From: Xestospongia bergquistia
Taxonomy: Eukaryota > Porifera > Demospongiae > Haplosclerida > Petrosiidae
Assembly (NCBI GenBank): GCA_963965975.1
Contig: OZ014418.1
Coordinates: forward strand, 570,501-634,500
Length of the DNA stretch: 64,000 nucleotides
Reading direction: 5' to 3'
Part shown: one piece after another, positions 23,001 through 33,701 of the stretch
How the letters are laid out: every line of letters begins with the position of its first letter
Numbering within the stretch: position 1 is the stretch's first letter
Notes under the pieces: model-generated
The model's input: the letters and a program-made list of their open reading frames with translations, nothing else
Databases searched by the model: none
Told to the model about the DNA's origin: nothing
Made by a program: the position numbers and the translations under genes

Positions 23001-26000
23001 TCAGAGACACAAATGTCAGAATTAAAGAAGAAAGATGAGGAGATCAATGCATTAAAATTAGCTCTTAAAGAAAAAGAAAGTAAGGAAACATGAATTGTCA
23101 CAATATAACATGTAATAGTGTTAATGTAACATGTAATATATAATGTTATATAGTGGATTATTTAGACTACACTGGGTTAAATAGCAGTGAATTAATTTTA
23201 CAAAGTTTTTACCACCACACCCACACATTATATTAGATTCATTTCTTAATATGAAGTTTATAATTTATTATTTCAAATACCAATTTACAAGCAGTTCATT
23301 ACCAAATTAGCTCAACATTGATATAAATTAGTGTTTATTAAAAAATATTTTATGTATAATATTATAGTGTATTAGGTAATATTGAGGTATAATATATTTT
23401 ATAGAAACTGTTCAAGAAATATTAGACGACAAACAAAAAGATTATGTTAAGTTGAGAACTAAACTTAAAGTACAAGAGATAACAATTAATGAGAAGACAA
23501 TGGAGATAGATGATTTAGAATCAATTCTTAAAGACAAAGAAGGTATATATCATTACAAATACTATATCATTAACTATACTCTATTTTAGTTGAGTTACAT
23601 TTATTGAAGAAGACATTAGAACAGCAACAAGTAGAGATCAAAGAGTTAAAGTCTATTCTTCAAGAACCAGATGTTAAAGAAAAGTTTCCACAGCATGTAC
23701 AGTCTGTACCTTCTACTAGTGAAGGTAAATTTAATACAAGTATAGCTACACTATATTTTAAACCCTTTAATGAATTTTTTGCCAAATTAATTATAAAATA
23801 TTGCAATCAACTCTTTCAATGATGTTTATTGTTACTATATACCTTTGTTGTCACACCTATTTAATATAAATTGGACACACCCACTGAATTTCATTTCATA
23901 TTATCAATAAATCTAAAGTAGTGATATAATAGAAACATTTATTGTTTTATTTAGTAGAGTCAGAGATGATAGTGTTGTCAAAATTAACAAAAGATGACAT
24001 ACCAATAGAAGCAGAACCAGAGGTTAAAGAGAAGCCATTACAGTCTCTATTTACAAGAAAAAGTGAGTAAATGTTATTGTTTTAATTGATATATTTAGTT
24101 TTAATATACTTTGTATCAAAAGACCCATAATCTTAAAACACAACACTCTATTTATAGAGATGTAATCATGAAAAAAATGAAACCTAATGATAAGAGTATT
24201 ATGTGTTATTGTTAGTATAATAGAGTAGTAGTGAGATCTATACTGAGGAGACCATTTTTATTTGTTAGAGTCACAGCCAATGAAAGATGACATTCCAATA
24301 GAACAAGAAGATAAGGAGACGTCATCTAGTCTTCTACAAGATCCAAAAGGTAATATATGTTACTATTTTAGTTAACTCCATTATTGTGTTCACTGTTAAA
24401 ATATTCATCATCAAAGAGGTCATAGACCATCATCTCATCCTCAGCTAGCCTCATACCCAGTCGTTTGCAAAGAAAAGAACACCTGGTAACTACTGTTTGC
24501 ACATGCACATAATTTCCATAGATTTCTTGGAAAATAGTATATTCTAGGAATCCTCTGTAAACTATGACATAAAATTCCTTTTACCCACAATGTTCTACTA
24601 CTATCTACAATGACTACCTATAGTGCATATAGTATAACTTCTCTGCTGCTCTACTCAACAATCTAGGAAGACTAACTCTATCTCTTAAAAAGAGCTTTTT
24701 ATCCATTGAAGCTGTATATGACAGAAAAGATGACTTAGTCTGGTTACCAACTGATTTTGGAAAAAATTTGCATACCCAAGTCCTCTCATTGATGATGGAT
24801 AACAAGGATGGTCTTGTTGGCACTGAGAAGAGCTGCTCTGCATTGATAATAAGTGAATAATTATGCACATGCGCAAGCAGTAGTTACCAGGCATTCTTTC
24901 CTTTTACAAATACCTGTGTACGAGGTTAATCCTCAGGTTAACATACTCCATTGTGAAAAATAGTTTGGTATTTTTGCTTGATTTTCATGGGACAAGATAT
25001 AATATTTACATTGGTAATGTTGTGGCCAATGAAATTACTGTTCAAATATTGGGAAATGAATATTGTTATATTATCGCATGACATCTAAAACTAGAGTTAC
25101 TATTTTTAGGAACAGGGCCTGGAATGATAAATAATATAATTCAACATTTAAGACTTCTTGTTACAAGCCAAAACACTTTGTACTGTACTATACTGTGGAA
25201 TGTGATAATTACTTCATGTGTTTAGTGACTTAGTTACTTAATAAGTGAGTCCTACCTTCATATGTGACTGATGTAACAGATTACTGTCAGCAAAGAGTCA
25301 TTTATGATAATTGTGTCAGCATAATATCATAAAATATGTACAGTAGGAATAGCTATAAATGACCAAATCTTTACTATCTACTGTTGTATACAATGTCTGC
25401 ATTATATCAAACATGACTAAACTCATATTAGTAGTACTGAACAAACTAGTCAGATCAATAGCTATTATAAAGTACATTAATGATAGTAAGATCATCATAA
25501 CAATACTAATTAGTAATAATTCAGACTAATTGTTAAACTGTTTACTTATCATGTTAGCTTTGTAATCATGTGTATCAAACATGATTATCCTAGTTTCTTA
25601 AAGAAAAAGATGGCAATAAATCTATAGATTATTAAAGTAGCTCCACCCACTTCATCTGCAGTGATATTTTCATTATTATATTACAGCACTACATTTAACA
25701 AGTTGGTTTGCATTAATAGTAACCTAACACTAGTAATGACGTCATCTTCTTCGTTAGGCCTTGACAATCGTATTTGAGCATGTTAGAGACTGAGTGTATG
25801 TATAACTATTGTTGTGTGTGTAAAATATTAAATAGTAACTATATTTTATTATAGGAGACACTGGAAGTGTTAAGTGGTACAGTGATAGAGTTATACTTAC
25901 TTCATCTACTGTGGCACAATGTAAAGAAGTGATACATCAATTAAAGAGACGACAACATACAACATGGTGGATTGAACTCAACACATTATCTCCTCAAAGT

Positions 26001-26417
26001 TTACTAACAGTATTAACTGATATTAATAAATGTCAAGTGAGGGTACTTTATATATGGAACACTCATTTTGATAGTAACTGTATCAGTCAACTATCACAAG
26101 TAATAACTTTTAACAAAACAATGGTGGTCCTACGTCTTTGGTCCTCACCTCTCTTACCAAATACTTACCAATTACTAACAACAGCTCTAACTAATAATAC
26201 AATAATCAAGGTATTACACTTGTATTATGATACTACCATTACTGATAATGATATACCACATTTCTCTCATTTAATTAATAATAATAATACATTACAAGAA
26301 CTAGATCTCGCTGACTGTACTAATATTACTAAATTTGGTATACAACAATTACAAAATGTTGTTGTTAATAATAATAGTTTGAAGATATTGTATGTTAATG
26401 GTAATAGACTCCGTTAA
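20093..26417 (+). CDS. Death-domain / CARD-like / coiled-coil / LRR protein, copy 1
   Basis: About thirteen exons, all GT-AG: 20093-20153, 20243-20527, 20574-20840, about 20893-21246, about 21296-21343, about 21719-22396, about 22447-22581, 22982-23080, 23405-23541, 23590-23724, 23957-24062, 24270-24349, and 25856-26417. The product is about 980 residues. An N-terminal death-fold domain (WFELGLFLGILQPTLQKIE) is followed by two similar alpha-helical CARD-like repeats (RKTLLFAIRNAVSSDHKN; RRVVLLRAVRCAVCSNSNN). Next comes a 220-residue module (RDKCTLINISYLEVVVDQF ... LIRLIIGPCIIW), a charged coiled coil over exons 7-12 with Lys/Glu heptads, and a C-terminal ribonuclease-inhibitor-type LRR tail (NNTIIKVLHLYYD, NNNTLQELDLADCTN, NNNSLKILYVNGN). 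No NACHT or kinase motif is seen. Likely a cytosolic innate-sensing or cell-death adaptor; function is inferred only. The first ATG follows a short 5' leader. Confidence 0.75.
21362..21505. mobile_element. Short MITE in an intron of the death-fold gene
   Basis: Inverted termini TATCGTAGATTGAGAAAATT and the complement of AACTTTCCCAATCTACGGTA bound about 145 bases. The same element is at about 34970-35345 in unit 2, where an extra 235-base insertion splits it. Confidence 0.6.
24448..24930. mobile_element. MITE of about 480 bp in the last large intron
   Basis: Long imperfect inverted ends: the left contains CACCTGGTAACTACTGTTTG then CACATGCACATAAT (24480-24513), and the right contains its complement ATTATGCACATGCGCAAGCA then GTAGTTACCAGGCATTC (24859-24897). 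Homology extends outward to CCTCATACCCAG / its complement. The unit 2 copy (about 38257-39010) carries a nested insertion. No coding content. Confidence 0.65.
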
Positions 26418-27859
26418 TTATTAGTTATTTTTGTACTATTGTTATTGTTGTATTTTTAATAAAAAAAATTATTTTAAATTCCAATAAGTCAATTATTAAT
26501 TAAATACTTTAGTTTCCAGTTCTTTGTCTTCTAAAAAAGTTAACAATTTTTATAATTCACTTCTCTAGAAAAACTCAACTTCTCTACTTGACAATTGACC
26601 ACACCTACATTAATTAATAATAAAAGCTTATTTCTAATATTTACAAATACAATTATAACAAACAAACTAGACTAAATTGTACATTAATAGTCCTCTAGTT
26701 AGTAGATATATAAAATTAAATATTATCGCTACGTCTAATACCACTAATTAGTAATTACTACTGCTAATAAAAAATCCATTAATTAAAGCCAATTAATTTG
26801 TCAAATCACTTAAAAACTTATTTCCTACACACAAAAATTCACTTAACAAGTTGTTATATTTAATAACACGTTCTATTTAATAATACACTCACTTTTAACA
26901 ATTCCATTAAAGTACTGATCCATACAACATCAGATGATTTCTTGATAACATTACAACTATTAACTTACTACTAAATAAACTTAGTTTCTATTAACAGTAG
27001 TAGAATGTATCTAGTAGTTAGCAGTTTTGCTAGTTAGTTATCTTCTATCATTAGTAGTTTCTAGTAAAGAAGACTTAAAGCAGTAAAGACTTAAGCAGCA
27101 AACTTTTTCTCACCGACAGCTGCTGGCTCTCCAGCTGCTACTTTAATGGGTGTGGTCTGTAACTATGGAAAAATGCAAACCCGCGAATATACATGGCGGT
27201 AAGTTTACTTAGAAGATTGTTGTATTATGTTTTCCCATTTAAACAGACTGGAGGAAGAGATGATATAAGACACAAAGAAGAAGTAAACAATGTGAGAGTA
27301 GCTCTATGATGGATAGATATAGAAATGTACCTATGATCTATTAATATAATTACAACATTGTCTTCAACATGATGTCCTATTGACTGATTTACAGTCTTCA
27401 TACATAAATTATCATAATATACTTGACCAGGGAGTTTACCAGTAATATTTATTGGTTATTTTAAGAGAATACAGCAGCTGTAATAAATACACATGTCCTC
27501 AAATGTTAACTTTTGAGTTTGCAAAAATTATAACGCGAATTACATTCTTAAGACAAATTTCATAGCGTTTCTGTTCACATCTGTAATTATTTCTCATGCC
27601 GTTTCATTTAATAAAAAAGGAAAATTTTATTAAATTAATTTACATCAATACAAAAAAAACGGTATATGAGATTTCTAAACATAAAAAAGAAACAGCAATT
27701 GATTCCAGCTCTAAACCAGCTGGTCAATTCCATAAATGGTAAAGGAGGCAAATATACAACAAAAGAAGTGAAGCTGTTCTGATAATAATAATTAATGTGC
27801 TAAATATAAATCACTACTCACACTACGATTTGAATTAACAAGTGGAGAGGATATGGAGG
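26418..27859. other. AT-rich spacer between LRR gene and ARP2 fragment
   Basis: No gene recognised. It is matched by 40804-42241 in unit 2 with few differences. It includes a dispersed-repeat copy at 27491-27689 and a possible polyadenylation signal (AATAAAAAA at 26458) for the LRR gene. Confidence 0.6.
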
Positions 27860-28799
27860 TTATGTCTTAACAGCCACACCCAATTTCTCTAACACCCTTT
27901 TGCCTTTCTCTTGGTATTCTTCCCGAGACATCCAGAAACTGTCCTTGTCTTTCATGATATCAGCTAGAACAGCACCACCCAAAAATACCATGTGCTTACG
28001 GCGAGGTGGATCCTCGATACGAATCTTGAATTTCTATGAGAGAGAGAGAGAAAGTGAATAAAAAGAGACATAGGGGTCTGTATTTCTATTCAGCCATTAA
28101 TCAAAACACTATATTAATGTGTTTCTTACTGATAATTTAGTGGTATCTCCCTTGAGGACTCTAGCAAGATAAAGTTGTTTGATTTCTCTCTCCAAACGTG
28201 ATGGCAGACCAGGATACATTGTTGAACCACCACTTAACACAATGTGCTTATAAAATTCAGGCCTTGTATCAATATCAGCTGCTTGAATGGTATTAAAAAG
28301 CAACTCAGCCACACCCACTCTCTCAACATTAATGAGATGAGGTTGGAAGAGCACTTCAGGAGCTTCAAACCTTTCTCCACCAAGTTTGACCACACGACCA
28401 TCAGGTAACTGTACAGAAAAATGGAAAACAAATCTTGAAAAGTTGATAATGTTAAACTTACTGTGTAACTTTCAACTAACACAGTTGTTTCTGTGGCCAA
28501 TTTTTGTTCTTGTTCAACATTATATCTGTTAATGAAAGACAGCTAGAGAGAGAGAGAGAGAGAGAGAATGACTTACGCTACATAACAAAGTTTTTCCTTC
28601 ATCATACGAATAGTCTCAAAGTCAGCTGAGTGATTGAAGGCATATCCTCGCAAGAGAAGTAGTTTAATAAGATAACAAGTTATATCTCGTCCAGCAACAT
28701 CAAGTCGTCGGGTGAGATGAGGGAGGGAGAACCCATCGTACACCGGACATATATGAGTAATACCATCTCCACTATCAATAACCATACCTGTTAATAGAC
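27860..28799 (-). pseudogene. ACTR2: ARP2, 5'-truncated duplicate
   Basis: Contains the last four exons of ARP2: from [20 protein letters not shown] (acceptor at 28800-28801) through [25 protein letters not shown]-like [19 protein letters not shown], and [16 protein letters not shown] to the stop at 27860. Frames are open and splice sites intact, but the exons for the N-terminal half, including the first nucleotide-binding loop, are missing because the duplication junction at 28960 lies upstream. It cannot make a normal actin-fold protein. Confidence 0.9.
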
Positions 28800-29214
28800 C
28801 TGGAAAACAAGAAAAGAAAACAAGTATAACAAGAATGCATTGAGTAATTTGCTAACTATTTCAAACAACAACAATCAATAGTAAGTACATAGTAAAACAA
28901 ACATTACATATCCTTTAATTATAAAAATATTAAATTCTATTTTATAACATTACAAATTTTGCAAAATTGGTCCTCCTTCATATAATGCTATATGCAAAAC
29001 TATTTGTATATATTGTATGACTATATTATAGCAGCAAATATGTCTAGTAATCACTGCTAATTGGATCAGGGACTTCCTCATATTATAAGTTAACCAAACC
29101 TTATATGGTCACAAGAACAAGACTATAGTTACCATTGTCAATATTTGATAGTGACATATTGTATGTATTCAAACATCATAGCAATATTTCCTTTTTATAA
29201 GAACTCACTCTGAA

Positions 29215-31672
29215 ATATGGCAGAAATTATATCCTTCTCTTTTGAAGTGGTTACGTAATTGGATAAAGTCAAAATATGATGGAACATAGATACAGACGTG
29301 GTCAACTGATGGGCTCAATAATTTAGGCAATACCTTAAAAACAAAAATTAATCATATTGCAGTCTTTAGCTCTTACTGTATCAATGAAATATTGAAGCCT
29401 AATTTCTGGCAGCTGGTGATGATCAGAAGTGAGTCTATGAAATATCTGAGGGACTGGTCGCAGTATCTGACATACAGATCCTTTCCAGACGGGGGTATGC
29501 ACCCTTATCTGACCCTCATAATCTAACACAATAGGTCAAGGCAGATAAAAACAGAAATATCAGATAATTGGAACATTGCCTCTTCAGGACATTTGTTCTA
29601 GTTCCAATGAATATTTCTAGATATCATTAACCTCTGCACATGACAATGGACTAAGAGTATGTCAACTCTTAGGGTGTCTGCTACAGAGATGTTTTACATT
29701 TAAAAGTTTTAGATAATTCACATTATAAGGATACTGTGGCAGTAAGTGGTGATTAAGGAATTAATTTCAGGAGTTGGAAATGCAGAGAAGACAAGAGTCT
29801 GACAATAGTGTTTACCCCAACAATTTAATGACCATTCTCTTACTCTTGAGAAATCCACACCATGACTGTCTATAGGTTTTAAATGAAGATGATTGAACAA
29901 GTGCTAAAAAAAAACATAATTAATGGGTGTGGTTAACCACACCCACCAGAACATGATCCCAATTTTGCATTAGAAGCACATCAATTTGATCAACAATAAC
30001 CATTTCTATAGAGGAGAGGAAGTCATATTCTCGTTTCTTATCTCCTTCTCCTCCTATAATTGTTCTTAGACCAAGTGGAGATGCTATGATAATGTCACTG
30101 GAATAAAAGGTAGTATAAAGTTTGAGTCTATTCTTTTTAATGGCCATGCCCATCTTGAAACAATCATCAGTATTACCAGAAAATAGATGAAGATAAGAAT
30201 CTAGAGAGATAGATAGATTAGAAGCATTAAAAAGACTTCTAATACTTGGTTTATAACTTGGAGGAGTGCTCTCTTCCCCTTCCTCAAATTGTTGAAAAAA
30301 CTTCTTACGATTTGCTACTTCACCCTGTGGTAGTAAGTCATAACAAACCACACCCACTGAACATCATATATATACCTTTCCAGGTTTTATAAGTACATCA
30401 ATCAATGTCTTGATAATTTTCAGAACTGAACTTCTAAATGGAACTAGAATGAGAACTTTAGGACGAGTCAACCCTTGGTCTCTAATTTCTCTATAGAACA
30501 AACAAACTACACTTTAACACATCATGACAGCTTACCCTAAATCACGACCATCCTTAGCAGCTAATGTGAGACGAACATTGTTCTTTAGAACACGTGTTCG
30601 ATTTCTAGAAAGTTATGTCCATATCAGCTCATAAATCCCACCCACTTACTTAATAACATGATTTAATAAATGTAACACATACAATTGTCTAATTTCCATC
30701 TCATTGTCATGTGATTGACATGTGAAAATGAGATCCTGGGAATGTTAATTGTAATTAATGGGTGGGGCTTAGTTAGTACCTTGTATGAATTCATAATATC
30801 GAACAGATAATGCTGTAATGAAGTAAAAGGTTCTAAATAGGTGGAGTCAATGGGTGGAGATTGGAACTTAGTTACATACCTTTAACACTTGTCTTGTTAC
30901 TCATGGGCCATAACGTAGCAATAGGTTCTCTCACCTGATATAAGTACATGTACATTAGTACATGTACATGTAAATCTTACATGTAAAAATTTTAAAGGAT
31001 GTGTGATGGAAACTTGATCAGGTGGAGACCAGGTCTTATTACAAGTGTGTGTGGTCAACCATTGGACCAGACCTAGCTCTTTACACTAATATTGATAATC
31101 AATATAATGGAGAGATCATATTACATATGATGGACTTACATTATGACAATTGAGTGGGAGTGGTTGTGAGTATAGCTCATTTAAAGTTGTCACATGAGCT
31201 TCATCTAGGATTCTATCATAATGAGTAGAGAATGGCTCCTCCCCTTGAGCCACACCTATTTCGTCTATTAAATCTTCCTCTTCATCGTCTGTATTAAGAC
31301 ATTCAATGACATCATCGTTCTAAAAAAGATAATTATAAACATCTTACATAATTATTACCTCAACATCAACGTCAAATTTAGTATTTGTGGGTGGGGACTC
31401 TTGCCGTGGGAAACTATACTTAGACTGTGTAGGAAGGGAGTTCAGAAGGATTTCATAGGCAGTGGGTGTGTCTTCCTAAAATACATGTACATAGTTGTAG
31501 TAAGATTATTACATATCTTTACCTCATCACTAGAAGGAATGGTTTCTAATTTTGGAAGAGATAGACGTTTGTTTGATGTAGGAGCGTCTCTCTTTCTCTG
31601 AACAAGGCTTGAAAAATAATATTACTGGTATATATGATTAAGACTAACCTTTTTACCTGCTCTGGTAGCCAT
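29215..31672 (-). CDS. UTP25: UTP25-like gene, copy 2, C-terminally truncated
   Basis: The same exons as copy 1 but without the 1-base deletion, so the central exon is open from about 30330 to 29930 ([15 protein letters not shown] ... [13 protein letters not shown] ... [14 protein letters not shown] ... MQNWDHVL). The start codon is at 31672 (MATRAGKK). The last recognisable exon ends [14 protein letters not shown]-like and runs into GTGAGT, an intact splice donor in both copies, with TGA at 29215 if unspliced. The family's C-terminal segment is missing here as well, so the ancestral unit was probably already truncated before it was duplicated. It may make a shortened protein; otherwise it is a pseudogene. 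Confidence 0.7.
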
Positions 31673-31729
31673 AACCTGTTGTGTTTACTTTTTTGAAGCA
31701 ACAAGGGACTAAGCCAGGTTACTGTGAAC

Positions 31730-31915
31730 CACGTGTCCTCAAATGTTAGCTTTATAGTATACGGACTTTGCAAAATTATAACGCCCATTACATTCTTATA
31801 TAAATTTCAGAACGTTCCGTTCACGTCTGTAATGGTTTCTCATGTTGTAATAAAAAAGGAAAAATTTATTAAATTAATTTACATCAACGGAATATGAGAT
31901 TTCTAAACATAAAAA
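31730..31915 (+). repeat. Dispersed repeat of about 190 bp, copy 3
   Basis: Same family as 19236-19432, 27491-27689 and 41880-42078. This copy has lost a short ACATCAATACAAAAAACG-like stretch near its end. Confidence 0.7.
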
Positions 31916-32136
31916 CCAAGTTACTGTGAACCGGGTACATCCCATGAGAACAATTCCCACGAGATCAACTCCCTCATAATCAACTCTTTTTTGATCAATC
32001 CTGTGAGATCAACTCCCTTTGAACAATTATTAAATAATGTCATACTATCTTAACTAACATCAGCTTTAGCGTCTTTGAGCAATTAAGGTAAAAATACCTG
32101 AAATTTTTTTCAGCTTTTTTTTGATGCAATCATGTA

Positions 32137-33284
32137 AAGATACTTGTTCTAATAATTGATCATGCTTTAAAAAATTTTTTAAACCCAAGTACTTTGCAGA
32201 AATGTAGTTTGATTCCTTAATATCTGTAATGCTTTGGAGACGTCAAATAATAATATTAAAGAACCTAGAGAGCTGAAACTTTTGAAAATTAAAGATGAAG
32301 TCAATTACTACAATTATACGGATGGATTTATTTCTACAATAATATTTGACATTTTTACAAAGCTATAAACCTTCCCTACTTTAATCACTATTATTATTAT
32401 ATGTTATACAAATCGTACAAAGAAATGCATCCGTAAAAGTACTAAAAATTGATCATTTTCTTTCTTGAACTTGTCAGCAGGTTGTTACATTATCCATAGA
32501 ATCAAAAATCACAACAACAGTATCTAACAGTGCAAAAATTGCCATCTTGATAATGAATAATCGATTTTCATTAATTAAAGCCAATGAATACACTTAGTGT
32601 CAGGTTATTGATAAATGACTTTCGCGGGGTTAGAATAGTTAAATAAAATGTATTAATTATTATTACTATTATTATTATTATTATTATTATTGTTCGTAGT
32701 CTTATGTGCCTTCATCTCAAAGCAGACCATGCTTTAATAACAATAATAACAACAATAATAAAATTAGTAATAATACATTTAACTATTTTAACCCCGCGAA
32801 AGTCACTTATCAATAACCTGACGCTAAGTGTATTCATTGCCTTTAATTAATGAAAATCGACTATTCATTATCAAGATGGCGACTTTTGCACTGTTAGATA
32901 CTGTTGTTGTGATTTTTGATTCTATGGATAATGTAACAACCTGCTGACAAGTTTAAGAACAAAAATGATCAATAGTTAGTACTTTTACGGATGAATTTTT
33001 TTGTACGATTTGTATAACATATAATAATAATAGTGATTAAAGTAAGCAAGGTTTATAGCTTTGTAAAAATGTCAAATATTATTGTAGAAATAAATCCATC
33101 CGTATAATTGTAGTAATTGACTTCATCTTTAATTTTCAAAAGTTTCAGCTCTCTAGGTTCTTTAATATTATTATTTGACATCTCCAAAGCATTGCAGATA
33201 TTAAGGAATCAAACTACATTTCTGCAAAGTACTAGGGTTTAAAAAATTTTTTAAAGCATGATCAATTATTAGAACAAGTATCTT
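32137..33284. mobile_element. Foldback (long inverted repeat) element
   Basis: Two arms of about 555 bases in inverted orientation around a spacer near 32692-32735. The left end AAGATACTTGTTCTAATAAT is the exact complement of the right end ATTATTAGAACAAGTATCTT. Matching inner landmarks include ACTTTCGCGGGGTTA (32620) with AACCCCGCGAAAGT (32792), and GGTTGTTACATTATCC (32481) with GGATAATGTAACAACC (32926). Arms are about 95% identical. The equivalent place in unit 1 (about 19600-19690) lacks it and has different sequence, so it arrived after the duplication or replaced local DNA. No coding capacity seen. Confidence 0.9.
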
Positions 33285-33701
33285 CAGTTACATTTCCCAA
33301 TTGTAGATTAGTATGGCTGAATTTGTTGAAATAATAATTTTTTTCTAGCATCTGCAGAAATTCTAACAACATTACACACACAGTGTATATAACTAATAAA
33401 TATTGCTATTTACTGAAAGTGTATGCTTCAATTTTTTCTTGAGTAACGTGTCTCACTCCCATAGATTCCAGTTGTTGCCTCACATATTCTCTAGCAACTG
33501 ACAAGTCCATACTGATAGCCATAATTGTTTAAACTAGCCCGCCACTAGCTCCCAGTAATAAGGAATATATGGTATAATATAGTGTACCATCATTTGTATT
33601 TAACGAGCCCCACCCCCTACAATGTCAATGGAATATGAATATTGTTATTTGTGTGCTCTCACCCGTTAAAGCAACTAAGGTCAGCGAACACAGAAACAGT
33701 T

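Larger units (their letters stand above)
16470..28960. repeat. Tandem segmental duplication, unit 1
   Basis: This block aligns with 28970-43325 in the same order and orientation (UTP25-like -, death-fold/LRR gene +, ARP2 -), at roughly 95% identity by eye in exons. The junction at about 28960 joins ARP2 intron sequence (ending TTTTATAACATTAC, also found at 43313-43325) to the sequence upstream of the UTP25 tail (GCTATATGCAAAACTATTTG, also at 16489). That explains why ARP2 in unit 1 lacks its 5' exons. Confidence 0.9.
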
